From the NCBI GenBank assembly GCA_032433595.1, contig JASWJB010000164.1, positions 1 to 64,000 on the forward strand: DNA of 64,000 bases, read 5' to 3'. The notes under the pieces are model-generated. The model was not told the DNA's origin and searched no databases. It saw only the letters and a program-made list of their open reading frames with translations. The stretch is from Conoideocrella luteorostrata. Taxonomy: Eukaryota; Ascomycota; Sordariomycetes; Hypocreales; Clavicipitaceae. How positions within the stretch are numbered: the stretch's first letter is position 1; each line of letters starts with the position of its first letter. Both the position numbers and the translations under genes were made by a program. Below, one piece after another: positions 32,620-43,250 of this stretch.

Positions 32620-33646
32620 GATGCCAGCGTTTTGGTGTTAGTGGCCGAGAATGAACATACAATTATATCTAAAGGCTCTAATTATTGCCTTTGGTGAGGT
32701 TCAGGCACCCAAATATAGAACCGCAGCGGGAGCATCTGACTCTGGCATTGCGGGCAGACACGCCTGGACTCGGGGCGGAGTGGGAGCTGCAGCTCACAGC
32801 TACAGCGGCGCTGGCGCAGTCCCAGCACTGGCTCAGTCCGATGTAGAATCGATTTGAGCGCGAGCGGGATCGAGCTGGACGAACCGGAGGCGAGCTGCTT
32901 ATGCTAGTTCTGGCCAGCCAGGAGGGGACCGGGGGAGAGGCGTCGCTGGGCGGCCCGAAGATTGAGGCAAGACGTACGTGTCAAACGGCGCAGAGAAACC
33001 GACGTTGCGAGGTTTAAAATGGCGATGCGAAGGAAGCTATGCGACAGAATTAGTGTCTATTGGCAAGTAAAGCCCATAGTGAAGGACATGGCATTGTCGA
33101 ACATAGCCCACTGAGTAACGGTGGTACCAACTTCGCGGCCACAGCGGCACTGTATACTTGCTCAAGCCAGCAAAAGCCCAGCAAAAGCTGTACTCCATTC
33201 AACTGTCGCCTCCCATGTCGCCTCTGTTTGCGCTAAGTGCTACCTGTAGACGGAGTAAGTGATGGGGTACTACAGGCCGCTAGCAAATTCCTTCAAAACA
33301 GAAGTACCCCGGAGCAAAATGCCCGGGAAAAGCGGGTAGAGCTGCCCAGAAACCCAGCCACAGGGGGCCATTTGGCGGCGTGCCTGGGATCAACTTGGCT
33401 CTACTCCGTACCCTTCCTTCCCTTGCCATCCACATGCCGTGTATATTTGCGAGCCCTGCGAGCATACTAGCTACGGAGTAGTACCCAGCATGATTAGTAG
33501 AGCCACGGGGCGGCCAAGGCGCAACGGGGATAGACTAGCCTTGCTTTGCACCGTGGACTATTGGACCGCCGTGAGGGGAAGAATTCAGGGCTGGCGGGCA
33601 GTGTGTTTCGCGCTGCGTGTCGCTCATTGGGCTCGGGCAAGGGGAC

Positions 33647-33690
33647 GTGGTGGCATGGTGGCATGGCATGCACGCATGGTGGCAAGGTGG
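33647..33690. repeat. Degenerate GGTGGCAT short tandem repeat
   Basis: The unit GTGGCATG or close variants recurs about five times in 44 bp. It is a simple-sequence repeat in the wc-2/rad50 intergenic region. Confidence 0.6.
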
Positions 33691-33836
33691 TCAAGAACGC
33701 AAAAGGTGGCAGCGGCAGCAGCAGTAGTGGTGGCAAAGTGTCGCGGCGCATCCACGGCGCATCCCTTGGCTACTCTAACTCTATGGAGGAGGAACTTCCC
33801 TTATCACTGAAAGGCAGGTGGCGCCATCACCGGGCA

Positions 33837-33873
33837 CAGCATCACGGAATCACGGCATCGCGGCATCACGGTG
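33837..33873. repeat. Degenerate GCATCACG short tandem repeat
   Basis: The unit CATCACGG or variants (AATCACGG, CATCGCGG) repeats four times in a row. Confidence 0.65.
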
Positions 33874-35174
33874 GTCAAGTGCACGCGCGGCATTCTGCGT
33901 CGGGATTCGTCCTCAGGATCCCGCTCGCCGGTGTACGAGTAATAGCACTTAACCCATGTAATATACAGCGGATAACAGTATACAGAGTTGTTAAGGATTG
34001 GTTTGCTTTACAGGTTCGGCTGCAAAACGTCCCTGCAACGGTCTGCAAAGGCCGTCCATGTACGGAGTACAGGAACGGCTGCAGAGGAGAGAAAGGGCGG
34101 AAAGCTCACTTCTCCCCATAGCAGGGCGGGGCGGGGCAGTGAAGAATGAACGGAGGTTAAACAAAGTTCCGATTGCTACGAACAAATACAATTGCAGAGC
34201 GCCCCCTCCAAAGAATACGGTGTACCAGATCCGCAGCTCCATTTGCGATAGACAAAACATGGGGAAAAGTCAGAAGTCCATGTCCGGACATGGGATCGCT
34301 GTGTTTCCCATCCACAGCAATGGCTGGTAACAAGGTGTTGGCTGTTGGATTAATCAACATTACCAGGCAAGGCTTCCTTCCCGCCCGACCGTGGCCCACT
34401 CATCCACTTCTCAAATGCTGAAATACTGATATCCAGCTTGTACCAGGCCCCGCCCAAAAGCTAAGAAATTATTCATGCAAGGGAGAGGAAAATCTTTCAC
34501 AATGCGGATTCAAAGGAACGGAGAGAAGAGAACGCTAGCAGGTAACTATTTTCCATAGATACAACTACGCATCGTCCTTAAATAGACGACTTGCCTATAG
34601 GGTCATGCAAGCCTCTGCAGGTTTCCTCGCAAAGCATTCGTACATGAGGTTGAAATACGCGGCCGCATTAGTTTCGACAATACCTTACAGAGTACAGGCC
34701 CGCCGGTCTCACACCCTGTACGGTGCTGGCGCGCGCACAGTAACGTGACGGCGCGGGCCTTACAAATAGATGTAAGGTGCAGCGCAGGCGGCCGCTCGCA
34801 CTGTCGGATGTTTTTTGGTCTATTAGGATAACAAGCACACCTTGATGTCTTACAAATTTTAAGTTTTTATTTTATTTTATTTTATTTTTTTTGTTGTCCC
34901 TCATGGACTTATTTTATGATGAAGAAACACAATACTCCGTACAGCCTTACATCAAGCCCCAACAGAAGCGGCAAGTCGCTCACGTGATAACGCACCCAGC
35001 GCACGGGCGGCAGAACGCGTGACTGCCTGCCTGGCGCGTCCCTCTGGCTCGGTCGGTCAAGTGCTGTAAATTAGGCTCGTGGTTAGCTGGTCGGCTGTCT
35101 CGACGTCGTCAACAGGTGTATTGCGAGTCTTGCATTGGTATTCTGCTCTAGGTTGATGCATCGCATCGGAAACC

Positions 35175-38100
35175 ATGTCGAGAATCGACAAGCTCTCCAT
35201 TTCTGGAGTCCGGTCATTTAGTCCCTCCGTGCGAGAGGCTATCCAATTCAACACTCCTTTGACCCTCATCGTCGGTTACAATGGATCGGGCAAGACCACC
35301 GTTATCGAGTGTCTCAAGTATGCCACCACTGGTGAATTACCGCCAAACAGCAAGGGTGGCGCATTCATTCATGATCCCAAAGTAGGATTTTCATATTTTC
35401 GTTTCCCGACCTGTTTGTTTTGGAGTTCCAAGCATGCTAACAGCCGGCAGCTCTGTGGTGAAAAAGAGGTTATGGCACAAGTGAAGCTGCAATTCCGCTC
35501 CATCAACGATCGCCAGCATGTTGCCACACGAAGTGTGCAGCTTACCGTCAAGAAAACAACTCGATCTCAGAAGACTCTCGACTGCTCATTAGTTGTGGTG
35601 AACAATGGTGAGAGAACAACGACCTCGACCAGACAGGCTCAGCTAGACGAAATGATCCCCGAACGACTGGGCGTTTCCCCCGCTATTCTCGACGCAGTCA
35701 TATTTTGTCATCAGGACGAGTCTCTATGGCCTCTGAGCGAGCCGGCCGCCCTGAAAAAACGATTCGACGAGATATTTGAAGCACTCAAGTATACCAAGGC
35801 TATCGATAACCTCAAGGTGCTACGGAAAAAGCATGTTGAGCAACTAGGGAAACTACAGAATGACGAAGCGCACAATAAAGTCAACAAGGATAGAGGCGAG
35901 AGAGCCGAAAAGCGGATGACCGGCCTGCAGGCTGAAATTGAGGACGCTCGTCAAAAATGTGAAGTTCTCTCATCAGAAATGCAGGAAACACAAGATAAAG
36001 TCCGCCAGAAACATGAACAGGCCAACAGCTTCCTTCAAATTGTCCAGAATATTGGTAACAAGAGAGAACAATTGGAATATCGCCAAGGCTGTGTGAATGA
36101 ACTGAAACAAACATTGGATGAGCTTCCCGGCGACGATGCATCGCTAGAAAATGCCCTGCAGCAGTACCAACAAAGTATGAAGCGGTATCGCGAGGAGGCC
36201 GAGCAGAACAAATCCCAGTACAACAACTTGCAGCAGGACCTCGTCGAGACACGCAAGAATCTGTCTGCAAAGCTATCCGAGCAGGGAAAACATCAGTCGG
36301 ACAAGGACCAATATGAGCGACAGCTGAAAGCACACAGAGACATGATTCAGGAAGTTGCCGGCGCACATGGATTTCGTGGCTACGACGGCGACTTGACGGA
36401 TCAGCATGTAACATCTTTCAACGAGAAAATCCAGAAGCTTCTTAGTGAGAAGAAGCGGGATCTCGAACGCTTGCAAAAAGACAACGCAGCTGAACTCGAC
36501 AAGGCTACTGGCGTCATTACAGAGCTGGAGGGGCAGAAGGCTGCGAGAACACAAGATCGCGTATCCGCGAAGCAACGGATTGGAACCATTGAAAAGCGCA
36601 CCAGTATTCTCCAGAATGAATCCAGCCTAATCAAGGTAGATGAGGGCGCCAAAGCTATTCTTGATGGGCAGCTTGAGGACATCGGAGCGAGATTCGACAG
36701 ATCACAGGCTGAGATGGAGAAGGCTAATTGGGACAAGCAAATTTCTGATGAAAACGACAAGCTGTGGCAATTAGAGAACGAAAATGAGAAGCTGGGCAGA
36801 GAGCTTGTGGAATGCACACGGCAAGCGTCAGAAAGAGCTCAACTCGATTTTAGGAAAAAAGAGGTGGCCGACAAGAAGAGGAAGCTGGAGACACTAAATA
36901 ATACGTGGAAGTCGAAGCTTTCTGCTGCCATCGGTAGCGACTGGGAACCTGACACCTTGGAATCCAAGTTTCAATCCGTGGCTGACCAACAAAATAAGTC
37001 TCTACAAGAAGCTCGCAAAATCCTGGATCAGACCCAACAAAAGCAGCAAAAAGTAGAATACAGGCTAAAAAACGCCAAGGAGTCACAAGAGTCAAAAACT
37101 CGTGAAGCCGAAAAGTGCAAAATTGAAGTCCTCAAGACTCTCAATGAGATTCGAGATGCTGCTACTGTCGACGACTACGAGGGGGAGGTAGAGTCAGTGG
37201 AGCAGCAAGTTGAAGAGATGCGCAACGAGTTAAGTCTCTTTGATGCACTTGTGGATTATTACAAAAAGTGCAAGCGGATGTTGGAGTCGAAAAATAGATG
37301 CTTGTTGTGTGAACGACATTTCGATGACGGCCAAAGCGCCAGCTTAGATCGGCTCGGCAAGAAAATTGAGAAGAACCTTGATCCGAAAGGCAAGGTCGAT
37401 GTCGAGAAAGATTTGAAAGATGCTATGGTGAACTTGGATTCTCTACGCAAAGTCCGATCCTCCTACGATACATTCCAAAGACTTACCTCGGAGCTGCCAT
37501 CACTACGCGATGAATGCAAGGCTATTGAAGATGAATACGATGCTTTCGAGCGTCAGCTAGAAGAGCGCGAGGCCAGAGTTTCCGGCGAAGACGAAAGGGT
37601 CAGAGACCTGGATGATCTTTCCAAGACCGTTTCAACCATGTCACAACTGAGCAGAGATATCAAAGAATCCGAAGGGCAGGTCGATCGCATCATGTCACAA
37701 CAGATGTCGGGTGGTGCCACGCGCAGTGCTGATGAGATCCACGAGCTTCAGGCCAGCACTGGAGAGCAGTTGAGAGCTCTCAAGACGCGAATTTCAAAGC
37801 TTACTACGGACAGGCAGCGAATGAAGGACCAGCTGAGTTCTCTGGAGCTGGAAAGAAGCGAGCTTAGAAACAAGATTGGCCATGCCGCTGGGCAGCTGGA
37901 CAAGAAGGCAGATATCCAGAACCAGATACAATCTTCAAAGGAGGATATGTCTCACCAGAGAGAAATCATCCAACGTGCCGATGAAGAGCTGCAAAAGGTT
38001 GAGCCAAGCATCGTGGACGCTCGATCAGCCCGAGATGAAATCCTTCGACGAGGGCGCGCTAAGGAGCAAGTGATTGTTGATGAACGAGATTCTATTTCCA

Positions 38101-39167
38101 ACTCAGTCAGCGAAATGAAGAAGCTGGCCAATGACATCCAGGATTACATCGATCGGGGTGGCCCGTCCAATTTAGCATCAAACCAGCGAGCTCTATCTGC
38201 ATTAGAGAAAACCATTTCCAATACAGAAAAGGATATCACAGATCTGACAGTCAGAGCCAACAAGCTAAAGCAAGACATTGACAGCGGCGACCGCAAAAAG
38301 ATAAATATTGGCGATAATCTCAACTACCGGAAGCATCTGCGACAGCTTGAAGTTTTGCGAACAGACATCGCAGATCTTGAAGACCGCAACGCGAGCGAAG
38401 ACTATGAACGACTTCAAAGCGAGGCTCGCTCTCTGGAAAACCAGTCTAATCGCCTGCTCGCGGAGCGAGGGTCTGTCATGGGCACGATGAAGACCAAGGA
38501 CGAAGAGCTGGGCCGGTTACTGTCAGAATGGGAGATGGACTACAAAAACGCCAAGCAAAAGTACCGCGAGTCTCATATCCGCGTCGAAACCACCAAAGCC
38601 GCCATTGAAGACTTGGCTCAATGCGGTGCTGCCGTCGACCGGGCCGTCATGCAGTTCCACTCCATGAAGATGGCTGAAATCAACCGCATAGCTGGCGAGC
38701 TCTGGCAGAGCACCTACCAAGGGACTGATATTGACACGATACTCATCCGGTCGGACAACGAATCTAACTCGGGCAAGCGCAGCTACAACTACCGCCTCTG
38801 CATGGTCAAGCAAGACACCGAAATGGACATGCGAGGCCGCTGCTCAGCCGGTCAAAAGGTCCTCGCCAGTATCATCATCCGACTGGCTTTGGCAGAGTCA
38901 TTCGGCGTCAACTGCGGACTGATCGCCCTGGACGAGCCCACGACCAATTTGGACCGTGACAACATCAAGAGTCTAGCCGAGAGTCTGCATTCCATCATCA
39001 AGACGCGTCAGGCGCAGAGTAATTTCCAGCTCATTGTGATTACGCATGACGAGGACTTTTTGCGACACATGCGGTGCAGCGATTTCTGCGACAGCTTCTT
39101 CAGGGTGAAGAGAGATGAGAGGCAAAACAGTGTGATTGTGAGGGAGAGCATCACCAAGATTTTTTAA
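35175..39167 (+). CDS. rad50: DNA double-strand break repair ATPase Rad50 (MRN/MRX complex)
   Basis: It is an SMC-like ATPase that with Mre11 and Nbs1/Xrs2 senses and processes DNA ends and supports telomere maintenance. Exon 1 is 35175-35381 and exon 2 is 35451-39167; the product is 1307 residues, the normal size. The Walker A motif GYNGSGKTT is at residues 34-42. Long coiled coils follow on both sides of the zinc hook CLLC (Cys 686 and Cys 689). The C-terminal ATPase lobe has the signature CSAGQKVLASIIIRLALAE and Walker B LIALDEPTTNLD. The 69-bp intron (GTAGGA...CATGCTAACAGCCGGCAG) follows the conserved HDPK. It keeps the frame open without a stop, so it is easily missed, but removing it restores the family sequence HDPK-LCGEKEV. 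The start gives MSRIDKLSISGVRSF, as expected. Confidence 0.96.
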   Translation: MSRIDKLSISGVRSFSPSVREAIQFNTPLTLIVGYNGSGKTTVIECLKYATTGELPPNSKGGAFIHDPKVGFSYFRFPTCLFWSSKHANSRQLCGEKEVMAQVKLQFRSINDRQHVATRSVQLTVKKTTRSQKTLDCSLVVVNNGERTTTSTRQAQLDEMIPERLGVSPAILDAVIFCHQDESLWPLSEPAALKKRFDEIFEALKYTKAIDNLKVLRKKHVEQLGKLQNDEAHNKVNKDRGERAEKRMTGLQAEIEDARQKCEVLSSEMQETQDKVRQKHEQANSFLQIVQNIGNKREQLEYRQGCVNELKQTLDELPGDDASLENALQQYQQSMKRYREEAEQNKSQYNNLQQDLVETRKNLSAKLSEQGKHQSDKDQYERQLKAHRDMIQEVAGAHGFRGYDGDLTDQHVTSFNEKIQKLLSEKKRDLERLQKDNAAELDKATGVITELEGQKAARTQDRVSAKQRIGTIEKRTSILQNESSLIKVDEGAKAILDGQLEDIGARFDRSQAEMEKANWDKQISDENDKLWQLENENEKLGRELVECTRQASERAQLDFRKKEVADKKRKLETLNNTWKSKLSAAIGSDWEPDTLESKFQSVADQQNKSLQEARKILDQTQQKQQKVEYRLKNAKESQESKTREAEKCKIEVLKTLNEIRDAATVDDYEGEVESVEQQVEEMRNELSLFDALVDYYKKCKRMLESKNRCLLCERHFDDGQSASLDRLGKKIEKNLDPKGKVDVEKDLKDAMVNLDSLRKVRSSYDTFQRLTSELPSLRDECKAIEDEYDAFERQLEEREARVSGEDERVRDLDDLSKTVSTMSQLSRDIKESEGQVDRIMSQQMSGGATRSADEIHELQASTGEQLRALKTRISKLTTDRQRMKDQLSSLELERSELRNKIGHAAGQLDKKADIQNQIQSSKEDMSHQREIIQRADEELQKVEPSIVDARSARDEILRRGRAKEQVIVDERDSISNSVSEMKKLANDIQDYIDRGGPSNLASNQRALSALEKTISNTEKDITDLTVRANKLKQDIDSGDRKKINIGDNLNYRKHLRQLEVLRTDIADLEDRNASEDYERLQSEARSLENQSNRLLAERGSVMGTMKTKDEELGRLLSEWEMDYKNAKQKYRESHIRVETTKAAIEDLAQCGAAVDRAVMQFHSMKMAEINRIAGELWQSTYQGTDIDTILIRSDNESNSGKRSYNYRLCMVKQDTEMDMRGRCSAGQKVLASIIIRLALAESFGVNCGLIALDEPTTNLDRDNIKSLAESLHSIIKTRQAQSNFQLIVITHDEDFLRHMRCSDFCDSFFRVKRDERQNSVIVRESITKIF

Positions 39168-39781
39168 AAGGCGGTCCAAGAACACCCCCCCTGGGGGACG
39201 CGGTGGGTTGTCTGTGTGTCAATGTACTTATACGAGGAATTTTGTTTTGGGAGAAGGCATTCATGACGTCCCATCTATCTCTGAAGGGAAAATCTGGGAA
39301 TGGGAGTTGAGTTGCGTTGAGTTTGGGCGTTTAAGAATTGGCATTCTTTCGTTGTCCAATCCAAGTTATTTAGCTATATCACGGTATGTGAACATGGCAT
39401 CTATACATCACCACCGTTTGAAACTTGACCGATCGAGCTTGTGCATACGTCATTTCATCATGAGGCTGCCACTGTGACAAAGACAAAAAAAAAAGCCGGA
39501 TCCCATCATTAAAGCCCTAGCCTAGCGCCTACTAATCATACAGAAAAGTCCATTCATTCCATGCCGGCACCTCATCTCATCGCATCTCATCTCTCTGTCC
39601 TTGGTATCTATCAATCAGTCAATCAGCCAGTCCGTCAAATCAATCAAGCCCCAGCTCGCCCCCCCCCACCCCCCTTCTCTCCTCGAAAGGTCTCTCATAA
39701 AGCAGTAGTAATCACATCATGTACGGCACCTATGCCGAACTCTCACACCCTCTGTTGAAACCTCCCCGCCAAAGCAGCCTT
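39168..39781. other. Convergent 3' region between rad50 and the PP4 subunit gene
   Basis: It holds 3' UTRs of two convergent genes. A CAATCAGTCAATCAGCC stretch lies near 39610 and a C-homopolymer tract near 39660-39673. No gene is recognised. Confidence 0.5.
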
Positions 39782-41647
39782 CTAAGCACTTACTTCCAAT
39801 TTCTTGTCTAAGCCTCCCTCTGTAGTATTTTCCTCATCCTTCTTCTGCTGCTTCTGTTTTTGCTTCTGCTTCTGATTTTGCTTCTGCTTCTGCTTCTGCT
39901 TCTGCTTCTTCTGCGTCCCTTCCTCACCTTCTTCTGTGGCAGTGCCATCGTCAACGTCTGTGACAGAGTCTTCATCCTTCGTTTCTGCAGGCTCGGTCGA
40001 GGGAGCAGGTCCAGGTCCAGATTCAGCTTGAGCCCCAGCAGATCCAGCTTCAGCAGTAGTAGCAGTAGTAGCAGCAGTAGCAGCAGTAGCAGTAGGGACA
40101 GGAGGAGAGTGGTCTGCAGAACCAGCAGTTACCTGTTCTTCCTTCGCCACTGCATCGTGAGCAACCCCCTCGTCGTCTTTGATTTTCTTGGCGTGTTCGC
40201 TCTCCAGCTCCTGCTCTGCTTCTCTCTTGGTGCCCGCACCACTCTCAGTACTAGAAGTGCTGCTGGCATCATCGTCATCTTTGACCTTCCCATCCCCAAC
40301 ACCGCCACTGCCACTCCCAGGCCCACTCTCTGCGTGCCGCTCGTCTTCGTGTTTTCGACCAACTGCCGCCTCGACATCAATGCCTTTCATCGAGACGCCG
40401 TCCTCCCCCATGTAGCTCGTCGTTGTGCCTTGGGGCCCCGTATCACCTACGCCGATTTCTTCGGGGCCCCGCGCATGAGGCGCCTCGTCCTCCTCGTCCT
40501 CCATGCTGTCCTTATCTTTATCGTCCTCACCCCCCGATGACTCCTGGTTACGCGCTAATTGGCTTACGGGCACGACGCCAGCACGCTGCTCCTGGCGAAG
40601 CAGCTCACCCTGCGTGACGCCCCTAGCAGATCCGTGCCCGGTAGATGGAATCCCATTCACACTGACAGAAACTGTTTCGACTCTGCCCATGCCATTCGGT
40701 CCGTCGATTGTCTCCGTGCCTTCACTGTGAATCTGAGCACCCGCCGCCGGCGCATCCCCCGCATCACTCCCATTCCCATTCCCCTCGGGGCTGCGTCTCG
40801 CCAACCACGGGATGGGTGTCAACAACGCTCCTCCAAGGGCCTCGTCGGTTCCCAATAATGCCGTAACCGTGGGGTTGCTCCATGTTACGCTCTCCGCGGG
40901 ATCCTTGGGCTCCTCGCCATTCAACTCCAGGCCTGACATGTCCGAAACGGCAGGCGGTAATGGGTACGTCCTCGCCCCAGAGGTGACCCGGACAACTCGG
41001 TCGACAGCATGCAAATACGGCGCCAGGGCTTTATAATGCGCTCTTGGACTCAATGTCAACTCGGCGAGGCGCTGGATTGTGTGTGGGGCATCGGTTCTGA
41101 ACGTGTCGAGGTGCTTCTTAATATCGGTCAACATGTCATCGATCTGTTTCGGCAGCTCGCCCGGCACGAGATCATGCGGCTCGGCTGGTCTCTCGGCCGG
41201 CGCGTTCTCCTTGTTTGCCTCCTGCGAGGAAGGGTGTTCCAAGGGCGACGAGGGCAGCGGGGAGGAGATTAGTCGACCCTCAATTGTTGGCGCTGGCGGC
41301 GGCGGCGGCGGCGGCAAGTTTGGGATCGGGAATACATTGTGCGCAGTCTAAGGGCGATATATCAGATTAGTCCGACCCCTGCCCCTGATCAACTTCCCCT
41401 TCCCCTCGTCAAAATCAAGACCAACGTACCTCGTCTAGTCGTGCAATGATGTCGGCTCGCAGGTCCAGCCAGGTGCCTCTGAAGCGATTGTTAGCACTCG
41501 CGATGAGAAGGAAAACGAGAAGGAAAATGAGAAATCAAATCAAATCAAATCAGCAAGTCGCAGACACACAACACCATAAACGTACTCCTCTACTTCTCCT
41601 CCAGCTGCAATCTTCTCTAAAACTCCCTTTTCGCTATCCACCTCCAT
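39782..41647 (-). CDS. Protein phosphatase 4 core regulatory subunit R2 (PPP4R2/Psy4 family)
   Basis: It is a regulatory subunit that targets the PP4 catalytic subunit, with known roles in the DNA damage response. Three exons are proposed: 41575-41647, 41430-41476 and 39782-41347; the product is about 561 residues. The conserved R2 region is the first roughly 160 residues: GTWLDLRADIIARLDE, then a polyproline loop, then ELPKQIDDMLTDIKKHLDTF and APYLHAVDRVVRVTSG. The remainder is acidic, Ser/Thr-rich and probably disordered. It ends with a long alternating Gln-Lys tract before KKDEENTTEGG. The exon 1-exon 2 join is the weakest part: the donor (GTGTTG) is poor, and another nearby donor would change a few residues. 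The start ATG at 41647 (GCCATGGAG) has a strong context. The intron between exons 1 and 2 has a CAAAT microsatellite. Confidence 0.8.
39846..39912. repeat. CTGCTT trinucleotide-pair repeat coding a Gln-Lys tract
   Basis: On the plus strand a CTTCTG hexanucleotide repeats imperfectly about ten times. On the coding (minus) strand this is alternating CAG and AAG, which gives the Gln-Lys repeat at the C-terminus of the PP4 R2 subunit. Such tracts are prone to length change. Confidence 0.8.
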
Positions 41648-42068
41648 GGCAAAGAACGTTGTGCGCGTATGGTTCCAACAAGGTGAAGCTTGATGAGGAT
41701 GTCGTGTTGGGCTCGTGCGACACCAAATGATCGACCGATCCAGCTAGGCCAGCCAGGCCACCAAGTGGGTTGCATTAAAGCGGGGACCCGTGACGGTGGC
41801 TAGATGCATAAACCCCATCGGTTTGCACGAGCTGCACGAGCAACTGGAAGCGAATCGCCAGGGATGACTTGGCCAAACATGTCTTCATATTTGAGTTCAT
41901 CTTTTATGGCCCAAGAAGATAGGCGTAAATACTACAACCACACGCATAAAAAATGAAAGGAAAAATTAAAAGACAAAAAAAACCCCCCCTATGCATATCT
42001 ATCCCACGATCCCCTAGCCTAAGTGCCCAATCCCCGTGTCCATAAATGTTTGTAGCCAAACTTAGGTT
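41648..42068. other. Intergenic region between the PP4 subunit and SPRY genes
   Basis: It contains the promoter of the PP4 subunit gene and the 3' UTR of the SPRY gene. No gene is recognised. Confidence 0.5.
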
Positions 42069-43250
42069 CTACAATGGCCGGTGCTTCCACTTTGCCGGGT
42101 CAAAAATTACTTCAAACTCAACACCATCGAACGATCCAATGGCACAACTCAGATCGTGGAAACCTTCCAGTCCTGTCACCGGCAAATCCTGCTCGGCGTC
42201 AGTCTCTTCGTGCAAATTCCACCCTCCAGTCTGAACTCCGTCTCTGGTGAAGAATATGGACACCTCTGGTCTTGCTGTCCCGGTGGGACTGAGCGTCATG
42301 CCAATTCCCAAAGTCTCGCCTTTCTTGAATGAGTACGTGAAGTCCTTACCGCCCCAGCGATCGTTGATGTATTTGTGTCCGTCGTCACCGTGAACACCTA
42401 AACTGCCGCGGTGCCAGCCAGGAAGACGGAACGACGGGTAGGGGAGCCCGGTGAATCCTATCGCCACGAAGTTGTTTCGGCTTCTGGAAAGAATCTTGAC
42501 TTCATAGTAAATGGTCTTGGCATGATTAAACTTGGTAGGGTCATGGTCATTCACCAGATATAAGGGCGGATAGCCAATGATACACCTGTCGGGTGAGTTC
42601 TTTGCCGTTGAGACCTCCCAGTGCCCAGGGCCCAGCCAATTCAGACTGCCATTGAAGCCGACCGGTTCCATGAGACGGATGTTGTTTGCATGAAGAGCTG
42701 TTTTTGCTGCGGCGTCGAGTACCATGGGCTGAGTGAGGGGATACTGGCGACACCAGTCCTCGCCAGCTTCGGCCTCCTCCTCGGTAGCATTGTTCGCCGG
42801 CGAAGAGTCATACCCACTGAAAATGGCAGGGGGAGGCGGGAACAGCGAAGTATCAGGAACAGCAGCCTCCCAGTCATGGCCGACCGGCTTCTGTGACGAC
42901 GGAGGTGCTTCGGGAGGCGGAACCGCCCAGTCTTGATGCGGCGCGGGTGGCCCTGCCGGTGGTGCATACTGTCCTTGATGGCTCAGAGGCGGCCCCGTTG
43001 GAGGCGCGTATTGGTTTTGCTGGTGAAATGGCGGAGGATGTTGCGGTGCATATTCATTCTGGCGATGAATGGCTGGCGGCCCAGCGGACGCAGCGTAATT
43101 CGGCTGCTCATATGAAGGAACTGACGATGATCCCGCAGCGCCGGATGGATTATAAGCAGTCGAGTTCTTCATATCCTGCTGGTTCTGTTGCTGCTGAACC
43201 GGCCTCGGCGCCGGATCATCGTTCTTTTCATTTTTACCTCTGAAACACAT
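42069..43250 (-). CDS. SPRY domain protein with Pro/Gln-rich N-terminus
   Basis: This single-exon gene encodes 393 residues. The first 160 are Pro/Gln/Tyr-rich and contain a degenerate repeat of about 15-20 residues (QNQYAPPTGPP, QGQYAPPAGPP, QNEYAPQHPPP). A SPRY domain follows at about residues 190-385 (IYYEVKILSRSRNNFVAIGF, LGVHGDDGHKYIND, GETLGIGMTLS, IFFTRDG). The domain resembles the SPRY of the Ssh4/Ear1 group, which are adaptors for the Rsp5 ubiquitin ligase, and a PPLY sequence that fits a PY motif lies at its start. Unlike Ssh4 and Ear1 it has no membrane segment, so an adaptor role is only a guess. The predicted start is MCFRGK; a possible donor (AGAGGTAAAAATG) lies just after it, so a different 5' end cannot be excluded. 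Confidence 0.78.
   Translation of the reverse strand: MCFRGKNEKNDDPAPRPVQQQQNQQDMKNSTAYNPSGAAGSSSVPSYEQPNYAASAGPPAIHRQNEYAPQHPPPFHQQNQYAPPTGPPLSHQGQYAPPAGPPAPHQDWAVPPPEAPPSSQKPVGHDWEAAVPDTSLFPPPPAIFSGYDSSPANNATEEEAEAGEDWCRQYPLTQPMVLDAAAKTALHANNIRLMEPVGFNGSLNWLGPGHWEVSTAKNSPDRCIIGYPPLYLVNDHDPTKFNHAKTIYYEVKILSRSRNNFVAIGFTGLPYPSFRLPGWHRGSLGVHGDDGHKYINDRWGGKDFTYSFKKGETLGIGMTLSPTGTARPEVSIFFTRDGVQTGGWNLHEETDAEQDLPVTGLEGFHDLSCAIGSFDGVEFEVIFDPAKWKHRPL

Larger units (their letters stand above)
32620..35174. promoter_or_regulatory. Divergent intergenic region between wc-2 and rad50
   Basis: This 2.55 kb region separates two divergently transcribed genes and contains no recognisable gene. Four exact TACGGAGTA/TACTCCGTA sites lie at 33402, 33472, 34061 and 34933. 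Short degenerate repeats lie at 33647-33690 (GGTGGCAT-like) and 33837-33873 (GCATCACG-like), and a TTTTA-type run at about 34867-34892. Confidence 0.55.

Noticed and set aside
39860..40540. 226-codon open frame on the plus strand starting with a run of leucines
   Set aside because: It is the antisense of the PP4 R2 subunit's Gln-Lys repeat and acidic region; the Leu run is an artefact of the repeat.
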